The notes under the pieces are model-generated. The model was not told the origin of the DNA, did not search any database, and saw only the letters and a list, made by a program, of their open reading frames with translations. The position numbers and the translations under genes are program-made. A stretch of DNA of 64,000 nucleotides from Augochlora pura (lineage: Eukaryota > Arthropoda > Insecta > Hymenoptera > Halictidae): contig NC_135775.1 in NCBI RefSeq assembly GCF_028453695.1, positions 9,440,046 through 9,504,045 on the forward strand. The letters are read 5' to 3'. The first letter of the stretch is position 1, and every line of letters begins with the position of its first letter. Positions 38,902 to 49,235 of this stretch are shown here, one piece after another.

Positions 38902-39676
38902 TTAACCAGTTAGCTGCGTCGATATATGTGCCCATAATTATAAAAGTGGTCTAAGTCGAAATTTAAAAAAAAATGAGTTTATCAATTATTCTACACCACA
39001 TTATTTTAAACTAAATTTATTCAATGTAATTTTTACGATATCGTCAAAAATGAACCGTTAGAAGGTGGTTGTAATTTCAACATTATATGGAATTCATTTC
39101 GTGTTAATTATGAAAGTGGTCTAAGTCAAAAATTTAAAGAAATTATATAAACATGACTTATAAACGGCGCGTGTCCCTCTTTCACGCGTTTCTGAACTAA
39201 ATAATAAGCACTACCACTGGACCAGTATCGGAAGAAAAACATAAAGATATTATGTGTTTACTACCATACATTCCTCCAGTTTTTCAGGAACATTTTTAAA
39301 AACTTGAAAACTCGAAATGATAAAAATGCTTTGCTGTTTGAGAATCATTAATAAATGTGCATGAATCATTTCATTAAAGTTATTGTTTCAAATAAAACTC
39401 GTAGTTCTTTATTGCTTTAAGTCATCTATAGTACATTCAGTTAATTTTGAAAATGGTCTAAGTCAATTCAAACTTTAAAAACAACATTTTCGTATGAAAT
39501 TCACACAAAATTTCATATTCATAATAAATTTTCATTATTCAAGACTAATAAAATTCTAAATAAAAAGATCGCATAATGTAAAAATATATTTTAATTTATG
39601 CAAATGCAATTCATTAAATATCTCGAAACAAGAAATATATGACTTAGGCCACTTTCATAATTATGGGCACATATAT
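38902..39676. mobile_element. repeat element with 36-bp inverted arms
   Basis: Arms at 38922-38957 and 39641-39676 are inverted copies with 34 of 36 positions matching (ATATATGTGCCCATAATTAT...). The core AATTATGAAAGTGGTCTAAGTC-type sequence also occurs in direct orientation at 39106-39127 and 39443-39464. The left side begins TTAACCAGTTAGCTG, matching the reversed right end of the MITE at 6390. The right boundary is unclear and may lie beyond the N gap. There is no coding capacity. Confidence 0.6.
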
Positions 39677-39750
39677 AGAAGATAAATTTTGTTATGCGTT
39701 TTATCGATCATACTGTGTATAATCTTCTTGACAATTGTTCTAAAATTGCC

Positions 39751-39850
39751 NNNNNNNNNNNNNNNNNNNNNNNNNNNNNNNNNNNNNNNNNNNNNNNNNN
39801 NNNNNNNNNNNNNNNNNNNNNNNNNNNNNNNNNNNNNNNNNNNNNNNNNN
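39751..39850. other. assembly gap (100 N)
   Basis: Exactly 100 N, the usual placeholder for a gap of unknown size. It sits where inverted and tandem repeats would be expected to break an assembly. Confidence 0.99.
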
Positions 39851-40330
39851 TTTGATCAATTTTTAACATTTTTCAAAATTCATTTGCTTTCGAAATCTTA
39901 TCTTTTGGATCTCTGTTCGTTGAATTAGCGTCGCGTGCATACAATCGCGTTGCAGTAGTTTGCTTTCCGACTTTTCAGACGCCCATGCTGCTGCTGCAAC
40001 GATCGGCTCGGGTGGGCGCATCCGCGACTTGCCATAGCGTTGCGAATTAATCGCGCATTGCTTCAGTCAATTGTTCGAACAGAAATTGAACTTAGCGTTG
40101 CGCAACTGATCGCGTTCGAACTTGCAAATTTCCTTAAATTTTTCAAAGTCGATAAAGCAGCTGCTTTTAAGAATCAAAGTACCTTTTTGCATTTCTGTTC
40201 GTTGCGTTAGCGTTGCGTTGAAATAATCGCGTTGCAAGTAGCTTCACTATCGTATTTTCAGACGCCCACACCGACGCCGCAACAATGGACAGGCCTCGCC
40301 GTCCCAACGAACAGCTCGGATGGGCAAATC
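39851..40330 (+). repeat. about 282-bp imperfect tandem repeat
   Basis: The segment containing TCTGTTCGTTG, TAGCGT, AATCGCGTTGCA, CAGACGCCCA and GGCTCGG/AGCTCGGATGGGC recurs with a period near 282 bp (39912 and 40194). The first unit is cut by the gap. No coding signal. Confidence 0.6.
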
Positions 40331-40461
40331 GCGATTTAATTTAAGTTTGTTAGACTCCTTTTGGTTTTTTAAAGTTGGTTCGATTTCCGATGTGATTCGG
40401 TTGTTCAACGGTGGATTTCTTCTTCAAATTGCATTCGTGTGCACTCCTGTGCACTTCTGTG

Positions 40462-40623
40462 GAGTCTCCACTCCAGCAACCTCGACGTGGTGAGACTCGG
40501 GCAATCCATGTAATTGCCGATTACTAATCAGCTCCAAATTCGTTTGCAACTAATTCCGAATCGGCATTTACAGGAAGCTAATGGATGTGATTTGATGATG
40601 GATTAGTTATAAAGACGTTGCGT
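40462..40623 (+). repeat. hairpin module A, copy 1
   Basis: Contains GAGTCTCCACTCCAGCAACC, TGGTGAGACTCGGGCAATC and a long stem (CATGTAATTGCCGATT with AATCGGCATTTACAG). Homologous to 42328-42531 and 47330-47516. Confidence 0.8.
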
Positions 40624-41476
40624 TATTTAACAAGGCGTGCGTTAGTTATTAAGTTATATTCGCCGTGGGATTATCATCCACCGTGGGATGTATGCAAGCA
40701 TTCTACGCTACTCAAATTATTCTTATATTAAGGAATATCATCGTATCGTTCATCGATGGATGTGTAATTTTAATACCTGAAATCAGTATTGGGAATAATT
40801 TTTCCTTTCAAGATTATCGAATTTGGTATTCATCCGATCGGAGTTCCTTCAGGGGCTCGCTCATGGGAGGGGCCCGTGAGTGAGTACGGGTGGTCGCGGC
40901 CCCGAAGTACCCGAAGCGCCTATAGATCGTTGGGGTCCTCAATTTAATTTCTTTAGATGTCGTTTGGTTTTCCAATGTTGGTTCAGTTTTCCGATGTCAT
41001 TTGGATGTTCATTGTTGGACTTTTTCTTCAAATTGCACTCGTGTGGGGGTTAGTTTGGCACTCGTGTGCTGGTGTTGTATTTCTTGTTTCGTCTCGTCAT
41101 TTTTAATATGTTCCAATTAACTAATTATTTTTTTCAGATTATTTCAGGTCATCTTCCGTAGGATCATCTTCTGCCGTTGAATAATCGTCCGGAGTGGGAT
41201 TATTGTTCGTCGAGGGATAAGTGCGACTTGTTAATTATTGCGTCTTATTTAAGTAGTATTAAGATCACTCAGGGGCCTCCGTCCCACGGGTGCATGCCCC
41301 GTGGGGGGCACGGGGTGTAGCGTCCCCGAGTTACCCGAGGCGCCTATAGGTCGTTAGGATTTTCAATTTAATTTCTTTAAACTTCGTTTGGTTTTCGAAT
41401 GTTGGTTCGTCTCCCGATTTGATTCGGTTGTTCATCGTTGTATTTATTCTTCATATTGCACTCGTGTGAGGGTTAG

Positions 41477-41551
41477 TTTGGCACTCGTGTGCTGGTGTTG
41501 GTTTGGCACTCGTGTGCTGGTGTTGGTTTGGCACTCGTGTGCTGGTGTTGG
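41477..41551 (+). repeat. 25-bp subrepeat, 3 identical copies
   Basis: Three perfect copies of a 25-bp unit beginning TTTGGCACTCGTGTGCTGGT. The preceding array unit carries only one copy, near 41051. Confidence 0.95.
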
Positions 41552-41622
41552 TTTCCTTGTTTCGTCTCGTCATTCTATATATGTCCTAATTAACTAATAA
41601 TTTCTTTTTTAATGTTTCAGGT

Positions 41623-41676
41623 CATCCGCCGTGGGATTATCATCCGCCGTGGGATCATCATTCGCCGTGGGATGCG
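41623..41676 (+). repeat. 18-bp subrepeat, 3 copies
   Basis: CATCCGCCGTGGGATTAT, CATCCGCCGTGGGATCAT and CATTCGCCGTGGGATGCG follow each other directly. Related motifs occur at 40661-40690 and 41153-41217. Confidence 0.9.
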
Positions 41677-42327
41677 TTCGACTTGTTAATTATCGCGTCT
41701 TTTCTAAGTAGTATTAAGATCACTCAGGGGCCTCCGTCCCACGGGGCATGTCCCGTGGGGGGCACGGGGTGTAGCGTCCCCGAGTTACCCGAATCGCTAA
41801 AAATATGTCGAGTATTATTGCCTTAGCTTTGCTCGTTCAACATTCGTTGTCAATTTTCGGCCCAACCATGGTGGTCCTGCTTGCGCAATCTCTCGGAGTC
41901 TCGTAGATCATTTTGTTCGGCGAGGTATCATGCGGTTTGAGCATCCAATCGTTCATCCTCCTGCAACGGTGGACAGTCTCCCTTCGCTTCGGCATGTAAG
42001 ACGCCCGCAACCCCTTCATTGGGGGGAGGGTGCAGGGGGAGAATGTTCAACGTTGTAGGTGGATGTCGCGATTGGCTGCTCATTCCAATTGTATCTCGTC
42101 GAATAATGATATCTGCGGAATTCCGAGGCTTGTGCAAGTATTGCTCGCGTCGCGTCACCCTCGCTCGAGCCGGGGCCTTCTGCTCCCGCTCGTTTTTGAG
42201 TCTCGCTTTGAAAGAATCAGAACCTTCTGCTCTAATTCACTTTGGTCCCCGTGGTTAGGTGGCTTCTCCATCGATCCACTTTTGGTCCGCAATAATACTC
42301 GACATATCGTTTCACCGGTGAAAGGGA

Positions 42328-42531
42328 GGGAGCCATAACGAATGCCGGCTTCGTTCTGACTCCCTTCCGAGTCTCCAGTCACAGCAACCTCCACGTGGTG
42401 AGACTCGGGCAATCGATGTAATTGCCGATTTCTAATCAGCTGTAAATTTGTTTGCATCTTATTCGAAATCGACAATTACATCGAGCTAATGGCTGTGAAA
42501 TGGTGATGGGTTAGTTATTAAGGCGTTCCTT
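42328..42531 (+). repeat. hairpin module A, copy 2
   Basis: Begins GGGAGCCATAACGAATGCCG and contains the paired arms CGATGTAATTGCCGATTTC (42414-42432) and GAAATCGACAATTACATCG (42465-42483), 18 of 19 complementary. A piggyBac-type element is inserted into TTAA directly after it. Confidence 0.85.
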
Positions 42532-42534
42532 TTT

Positions 42535-42828
42535 TTAACACTAAACCTACCGACATTTCATGTATAACTACTCCTACCATGAGCGGTCAAATGACCGCTT
42601 CAAAAAAAAAACATATGTATCTTAATATAGAAAGAGATTTTAGCCAATTGGATAGCAAACAAAGTATTTTTCTAGTGCTACGATAAAGACCCGCTCCCCA
42701 CTTTTCTATTTAGAAAGTTTTATTTACCTTTCATCACATTTTTTACAAATTACAGCATTTTGTATTGCACATTTTCCACATACGTATTTTTTACATTTTA
42801 TACAAATTTTGACAGTAAAAATCAGTTA
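42535..42828 (-). mobile_element. 3' end of a piggyBac-type transposon
   Basis: TTAA at 42535-42538 is followed by the terminal sequence CACTAAACCTACCG. A perfect palindrome, AGCGGTCA-aa-TGACCGCT, lies at 42582-42599. Reading away from this end, the minus strand carries the stop codon and cysteine-rich tail of a piggyBac transposase (42724-42825), which fixes this as the 3' end. I could not locate the 5' end or the rest of the gene, so the element is truncated or badly decayed. The target TTAA lies in the sequence that follows hairpin module A. Confidence 0.7.
42724..42825 (-). pseudogene. piggyBac-type transposase, C-terminal cysteine-rich fragment
   Basis: On the minus strand a 33-residue open stretch ends at TAA (42724-42726). 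It contains six cysteines spaced C-x2-C-x4-C-x2-C-x7-C-x2-C and ends CKKCDER. A cysteine-rich, zinc-binding domain of this layout closes piggyBac-family transposases and contributes to recognition of the transposon ends (family knowledge). An in-frame stop at 42826-42828 separates it from any upstream sequence, and I recognise no catalytic-core residues further up, so it is a broken remnant. Position next to a TTAA and a TIR-like end supports the call. Other cross-brace zinc domains are possible, but less likely in this context. Confidence 0.7.
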
Positions 42829-43551
42829 GTACATATTAAAGTAGAGACTTTACCCTTTAAAACCTGCTAAGCCCCATTGTTTTACCATTTTTGGAAAAAA
42901 AGATACAGCTTCATGAATATGAATATAGAAATTACAGCCTATTTATGCTGTTTTTCAGCTGCATTGTAACACGCTTGGTTATAGCTGATTGAGGTTGAGC
43001 ATTAGACTGCCCTCACCTGCCATCTAGCAGTAAAAATGTGTGACCCAGAAAAGTGTATAGTATCTGCAGATACGTGCCCTGAAATTGAAAGAAATTTATA
43101 CCTGCACGTTAAATTGAGATCTCGATATCTCAGCTATTTCTAGCCCAATTCACATATTTGAGGACTTTTTGTACGCGCAAACAAGGCCAGAAAAGTGTAC
43201 TCTCTTTTCTACATTTTTTGTTTTCTAATATACGATTTCTATAATTTCTCATCCATTTGTTCAATAAAATAATCTATAAAAATTATTAACTTCGTGAAAT
43301 TAATGATATCTTTCACAGAGCCATTGTGTACGCGATGCGACATGGAACGAACAAGTTTCGAATTCAAAGCGTACGAGCGACAAATACTACGTTGCCTTAA
43401 CCGACGCATGGTCAACATAGACGCAACCATAAAACGTGTTTCGTTCGTTTCTTGTTCTGTTGGTTGGACGATTTTATCATTGCGCGAAGTTTAATAAGAA
43501 CACGGCGCTAAACGAACGTGCTTCGACCCGTAAAAATGAAGTGTAATCATC
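42829..43551. other. probable repeat-derived noncoding DNA
   Basis: CCAGAAAAGTGTA occurs at 43045-43057 and 43187-43199, and TGAGATctcgatATCTCA at 43115-43132 is near-palindromic. These hint at old repeats that I cannot classify. The upstream part of the piggyBac-type element may lie here, but I recognise no transposase codons. Confidence 0.4.
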
Positions 43552-43760
43552 TTAACCCCATCTACTATTATTTCTTTTGCGGCTAAGTAGATCGATACTT
43601 CTCCGGCCTTAATAATTTCCCTAATAGAACTGGACGATTTTTGCTTCTCGTATATTTCCATTTACTCTCATTCCTAAAGTTTTATAACAGAAGAATAAAA
43701 TTTTATTTCGATTTAAAAGAAATAAATTCTATTCCGATTTAAGAGAAAGACATTTTATTC
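43552..43760. mobile_element. partial TTAA MITE, CCCTTGCACT family
   Basis: TTAACCCCATCTACTATT at 43552 begins a segment aligning with 22436-22600: TTCCCTAATAGAACTGGACG, CTCGTATATTTCCATTTAC, TTATAACAGAAGAATAAA. The right end was not found. Confidence 0.55.
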
Positions 43761-46700
43761 CTATTTAATAGATTGTGTATAAGCTGTTTTAATAATTATA
43801 CGGATCAATATTGCGTAAAGTTATGAGAGCATATAGAACAAAAATTGCAGAGCACTCTCAAATACATTGTGAATATTAATGGATATTCTGCTTCACTATA
43901 AGTTAAAATGCGATGAACGGTCAGTATAATCCGTAAAATAAATAAAGACAGAACAGAGGTATCAATTTATATGTACAGAGAAATACACTACCGATCATAA
44001 CTATTCGGGCTATACTCAATACTGATAAATCACGTACTTAAGTTATGACGTTGCAGTAATTTTTCAAATGAAACTAGTTTTTAAAAAATGATTTATTTTT
44101 ATGTAGGTGATGAATTTTTTAAATACTTCTGCTTTTCTCTTTGCTTATATTGGAGCGTCTCAATTAACTGGTTTTCAAAGTTTCAAAAATTCATGCCAAT
44201 AACTTTACCTTATTCGCTCGTATATGTCTGAGCAAAATCAAAAATAACGATATGAAATAAATTGTGACGTGGAGAAAGAGCGGAATGAGATATAGTGATC
44301 GTCTATAACTGGATTTGTTCGCAATGCCTTTCTGCGTACAGTTTTACTGGAAGAATTTTGTATTAATAAATATTGCTCACGTCGTTATGTAATAATATAA
44401 TATTCAAGAAAGACAGCAATGAATAAATAAGGAGAAAATATTTGTATCTCGATGATATTTGCAAACATGCACATGACTGGATATACTCTTTTGAACTGCA
44501 CTGTAGCGTATACGGTTCTTACAAAATGGCCACGATCTCGAACGTCTTCGAGGAGTCAACGCTGTGAAACAGCGTGATTTATATTAATGAAACTTTGTCC
44601 CGTTTGTTTGCGATTTCATAGATATAACTTGGCACAGTTATATGATACAACTTGCCCAGCCCTGTTGGTCGTGGAAGCGACAGAATCGATTCCGATCTGC
44701 TCGCAAAGGGAATTGCGAAATGCTGTTCCACATCTATTTGCTAGTTAATAATATCTGGGACCGACAACGAACCGGATAAAATATAAAGAGAATGGAACGC
44801 TTTACGGTGCGGGTACCTGAAGGGTTCCTCGGCCTGCTATTTTCAATCAGTATCTTCCGAGATCGTATCTATCAGTCTCTCGCGAGCATTTACCGATGCA
44901 CGCGACGCGAACGTATCAAAGCCCGGAGAGAATCAAATTTTCGGGGCGCAACACCGAAGGATCAATTCCAGCCGACGACGCGACGTATCAAGTGCTATCT
45001 CCTCGTCTCTCGCGTCACCTTCAGAATTTTAATACTTTCTTGATCAAATTTTTCCCCCCCCGAACCGCCAGACACTTGGCACTCGTGAACTGACTTCTTT
45101 AAAGCCCTACTGCGGACGTATTATCGAATAAATGGTACATCGATTATTTTTAAATGGAACTTGGAACTTGTCTATTATTTCGACTAACGGAACATTGTGT
45201 AATTACGTACCCGTCTCATACGTCGAGCAATATTGTAATATATTTATCATAGTATAATTTAATACTGTGTTATGCGTGTTATATCAATGCAAATATTGTT
45301 ACGATGTTCTTGATATTAATTAGTGGTTCAATTGGTTGCTAATACGTTTGTTTCAACAAATAGCCGCGCGTGCCTCGCGCTTTTACCTTATCGTATTTAT
45401 TAAAATTATGTAACTTAGAATATCTGCCTTGTACAGTAAAATACAGTATGCTTAGAAAGTACGCCTAAATTAATTTCTGGAAATCTTGTTCTCAGTATTT
45501 TGATATAATTAGCACATGAAAGGATTTTGATTTATTTTAAAAATATAAAAATTCTGTTTTTTCATTTATACCAAATACAAATTTGTCTGCCTTTCCTATG
45601 GAGAGCCAGTTTTAAAGAGAAAGGTTAACTTGCGAATCAGTATTATGTAGAGATTTGTAGCATATTCCCAGTTCGATTGTTTCCGTTGAAATTAATTTTC
45701 TAGGTCCATAATGAACATAACCAGAACTGAGACTATTGTGTCGTTATTACTAGTCACTAATCTTTAACCTTCGTTATGATTACGATATTAACAATTCGCA
45801 TTTCAAGTTATTGAGAGGAATACTCAGGATCTGAGTAACTTGTATTATATTTCAGAAGTCCGCCCGCACGTAATAGCATTTCCCCTGCTCCACCAAAAAA
45901 ATACAGCTTTCTATAAAACATTTTTTAAATCACAGCTCAATGCAGAATTAATAATTAGCAATATCGAAAAACAATTTGCCACTTAATTATTAGACGCTTA
46001 TTTTCGCAATATGTCGAAATAGCGAACTGTATCAGATTTCAACAATTATTTGTTATACAACTAGCACAGATTACAGTCCGGAGAATTAGCTTGAATTATA
46101 GTTAACCGCGCTTACTTATACATATGTATATTACATAATACTTACCCTGCAGACATGAATAATGATCGATCATTAGTTATAATTACGCTGCGGCATTTAT
46201 GCATTCATACTAAATACAGATGCCAGTAGGGGAGCTGAAGCAACGAACTAAAAATATCGACATAAATTAATCAAATTTTCATGCGTTATTTAATTTAATG
46301 TAATGAACTCGTTGACGAACTAATTCGTTTGCTATTCACAATGCTTCAGCGCGATTCGACGTGCATGTAATTTAGAGCATCGCTTGCCATTATCCAAATA
46401 GGAATACTGTATTCCACGAAATGGCATACGATAGCATCCATTAACCTTAATCGCAGTAACTGAGAATTCATAAACCATTTCATTAACCCTTGACAATTAG
46501 TTTCGCTAAGTGTACACACTAATCTCTCTTTCAAGCGTTTATAATCTCGAACAATAAATCACGAAAACGAATCGTAAATGATATTTGCTAAATGAAATAT
46601 TACCTAAGACGTTAAAATACCATTAATCATTCTGTCAGAAATGTTAATTAATATAAGTGAATAATCATTTCGTTCATATGTGATCAATTAAAATTTCAGT

Positions 46701-46813
46701 TTCCAGTTCATGTATTATATTTTATTTTCTGTGCTCTCAAATTGCACATTATCATACTTCAAGCTACACAAAAATTAAGTGAAATCTCGATTGTCGCGAA
46801 TTTTATACATATA
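43761..46813. other. noncoding DNA
   Basis: A small CpG-rich patch at about 44780-45010, the rest AT-rich. A possible piggyBac-type end, TTAACCCTTGACAATTAG, starts near 46484. No gene is supported. Confidence 0.45.
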
Positions 46814-46932
46814 CTGCGTATCAAAATTAGTGTAACTCCGGGAAATGTGGAGTTCCTGAGGTCATTTGGAGTAACTTTTTCCTTGGCGAAAATGCCAGAA
46901 AAGAAATAAGAAATAGGAAGTGTCTAGTCCTA

Positions 46933-47183
46933 TTAACCCCTTGACGTACCATTTTCTTCTCAGTTACCGCGATTAGGAATTTTTCAATTGGCACAATTTC
47001 TTAGAAGGGACAGAACATTAATGTTCATTCCGTGCGCGAATTTACTTGAATGCTTAAATATTAATGACAAGGGATTAGAATTTTATTCCAATTTTAAAAA
47101 ACAGAATAACATCCATATTTAATTATTTGTTACTAGTAATTTCCATCACGAGTCGCACTCGTCAAAGTACGGCAAGGGGTTGA
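46933..47183. mobile_element. TTAA MITE, CCCCTTGCCGTAC family, copy 2 (nested)
   Basis: TTAA (46933-46936) and decayed TTGA (47180-47183) flank 243 bp with ends CCCCTTGACGTACCATTTTC and AAAGTACGGCAAGGGG. It aligns with 18221-18473. The palindrome ACGAGtcgcaCTCGT is centred at 47155, 25 bp from the right target. It interrupts a CCCTTGCACT-family MITE: removing it joins GTCCTATTAA to GAAAGTATTAAG, matching GTCCTATTAGGGAGAATATTAAG-type sequence at 37530. Confidence 0.85.
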
Positions 47184-47251
47184 AGAAAGTATTAAGAATG
47201 AATAAATACTAGTTAACAGAGTAAGAAAGGAATTATAGTGTAAGGGGTTAA
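47184..47251. mobile_element. right end of the host CCCTTGCACT-family MITE
   Basis: AGTATTAAGAATGAATAA through GTGTAAGGGG and TTAA (47248-47251) is the right end of the MITE that was interrupted at 46933. Its left half runs back from 46932 towards about 46885. Confidence 0.6.
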
Positions 47252-47329
47252 CAACTTGAAGATCTCCAAATAGAAATTTGTTATTTATTAAAGCGTTAGT
47301 AAGGAAGCGAAACATGCGTTTGTAAAAAA

Positions 47330-47516
47330 GGGAGCCATAACGAAATCTGCTTTCGTCCTGACTCCCTTTCGGGTCTCCACTCCAGCAACCTCCCCGTGGT
47401 GAGACTCGGGCAATCGATGTAATTTTCGATTTCCAATCAGCTGTAAATTCGTTTGCAACTAATTCGAAATCGATAATTACATGGAGCTAATGGCTGTGAA
47501 TTGGTGATGGGTTTTT
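47330..47516 (+). repeat. hairpin module A, copy 3
   Basis: Same layout as copy 2: GGGAGCCATAACGAAATCTG at the start, and arms at 47415-47433 and 47466-47484 that are 17 of 19 complementary. It lies inside the composite element 46814-48506. Confidence 0.85.
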
Positions 47517-48040
47517 TAAATATTAAGTAGAGTGTATAAATTGGCAAAATATTTAAATTTCGCGACTACTATTAGACATCGGCGGGCAACATGCAGATCC
47601 TGAACTGCTCGATCATATCGTATCAGCAAGTAGTTATGGGTCGCGTTTTTTTAATCGAAATAAAATCCATTACAATCTACACATTCATGCGAATAAATTG
47701 ACAATTCGGTCATTCCAGTAGCGTAAAATTCTGTTGTTTTGTAATTGATCAATTCTTCGAATCAACATTACACGAACACTTGGTTTCCATTACGAAGTCA
47801 ATTACTTCAAGTACAATAACTTCAATAACTTCGAGCACAAATTAACAGTAAAAACAAAAACATACCTATCAGCATGTAGCACGACATCTGCACTGTAAGA
47901 TGATATTAGAAGGTAAACAGAAAAAAGTGAATTGATATTCCAAAATTTTTTCTTATCGACCTAATATATTCTATGATGTTCAAATAAAGTGCAGGAGAAT
48001 CATAATCGCTTGGAATTTGTTGCGATGTTATTAGGTTTAC

Positions 48041-48175
48041 ACAGTTTCGTCCGTCGATGGCTGCGTAATTTTAATACTTGAAATTATTGTTAGGAACAAT
48101 CGTTCCTTCGAAAATTGTTAAAATTGGTATTCCTTCAACCGGAGGTCCCTCAAGGGCTCGTTCACGAGAGGGCCA
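48041..48175 (+). repeat. second copy of the 40.74-40.88 kb repeat
   Basis: TGCGTAATTTTAATACTTGA, AACAATCGTTCCTTCGAAAA, TTGGTATTCCTTCAACCGGA and AGGGCTCGTTCACGAGAGGG align with 40738-40880, the segment leading into the tandem array. As at 40.5 kb, it lies downstream of a module A copy. Confidence 0.7.
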
Positions 48176-48251
48176 TGAATTTTCGTCATTTGGCTACTGG
48201 TGATTGTTTGCAAAATGACGAATTTTCGTCATGCGAACGAATATGTGTTAA
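48175..48251. mobile_element. right end of a TTAA MITE with paired palindromes
   Basis: The end reads CATGCGAACGAATATGTG and then TTAA (48248-48251). The palindrome ATGACGAAttTTCGTCAT (48215-48232) is centred 24.5 bp from the TTAA. A related half-decayed copy ends at 48189, 43 bp further in. Confidence 0.55.
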
Positions 48252-48506
48252 TAATATTTCTGAGATTCTTCAAATTAATAAAAAATTCAGAAAATTCACT
48301 TCTCGTTTATTATTTTGAACGCGACTCAGAGTCTAAGCGTAGCCGCATGTTGAAAATTCGCGTTCCCACCTCTTATCGACTACTGTTTGTTCGTTAATAA
48401 CTCGTAAACAAAGCCGCGGATCGCATTTTCGCTATGAAAAAAATTACTTCAAATAACCTCAGGAACCCTTCATTTCCCGGAGTTACAATAATTTTGATAC
48501 ACCCTG

Positions 48507-49164
48507 CATAACAGAAATTAATAGGTCAAATACAAAATTATAAAGACATTAATAGAAGTTAAAGATACTGTTATATTATTTTCGCTTTATTACGATTATT
48601 AAAACATGGAAAAGACATTTTCGTGTATTATCTTAACATGTTTTATTTTTATTCCAATTTTAATCATTTTTCAGTTCTGTTGTTTTTCCTATCTACAGGA
48701 AATGTAGTAATCCTTTACGCATTACAATTTTCAAATCGAACATCAAACATCAAAGTAAATTCAGTTTCCTTAAAAGATCGTAAATTCATATTTTTATCGT
48801 ATAAACGCGTATACTTTTTTATCGACCACCATCCACATTAAAATGCTGAAAACAGCCCTTAAAGTTAGGGATGAAATGCACGTTTAAGGGATGCTTTCAC
48901 CCTTTCAACGTGGATGATATCGGATAAAAAAAGCGTGTGAAATATTTCACATAAAATTTTTATAGGAATTAGCATGTCCATATTCGTTCCAGTAAAAAAA
49001 AAACCTTTAAAATGACCTTTCTAGAATAACGAAATAAAATTACAAGTTCGAAGCTAAAGAGAAATCATTGTCATTCTCGTACGGCTGCTTTCAAATTTCG
49101 AATGCACCAGTTTCTCAACAAATTACTCTAAATTATAATTTGGAGGCGTAAGATTAGAAAAGTA
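48507..49164. other. AT-rich noncoding DNA
   Basis: I see nothing beyond short random reading frames. Confidence 0.55.
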
Positions 49165-49235
49165 TTGGGTTGTTCGGAAAGTAATTTCGTTTCTTCCCAA
49201 CAAAGGACCTAATTTTTTCACAACCAACTTCGCAC

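Larger units (their letters stand above)
40334..41800 (+). repeat. tandem array of 420-455 bp units with hairpins
   Basis: Unit starts (GGGGCCTCCGTCCC or GGGGCTCGCTC) lie at 40852, 41272 and 41727, giving two full units and a partial third. An older partial unit begins near 40334. Each unit contains CCGAGTTACCCGAGGCGCC-type sequence, TTTGGTTTTCGAATGTTGGT and CTTGTTTCGTCTCGTCATT. A stem-loop opens each unit. The 35-bp difference in period reflects gains of 25-bp (41477-41551) and 18-bp (41623-41676) subrepeats and small deletions. The class is unknown; a satellite or an untranslated part of a retroelement are options. Confidence 0.8.
46814..48506. mobile_element. composite TIR element with several nested repeats
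   Basis: The left end (CTGCGTATCAAAATTAGTGT, then CTCCGGGAAATGTGGAGTTC) and the reverse complement of the right end (CAGGGTGTATCAAAATTATT, then CTCCGGGAAATGAAGGGTTC) are inverted repeats of about 80 bp. TA precedes the left end. Inside are a MITE right end (to 47247) carrying a nested MITE (46933-47183), hairpin module A (47330-47516), a fragment of the 40.8-kb repeat (48041-48175) and another MITE end (48175-48251). It is possible that two solo ends of the same family are paired only by chance. Confidence 0.55.

Noticed and set aside
41477..41676. Short regular repeats that might suggest a CRISPR array
   Set aside because: They are head-to-tail repeats without unique spacers, in a eukaryotic repeat array.
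45433..45870. CAGTATGCTTAGAAAGTACG and a later TTCAGAAGTCCGCC as possible transposon ends
   Set aside because: The two ends are not convincing inverted repeats and there is no target duplication.
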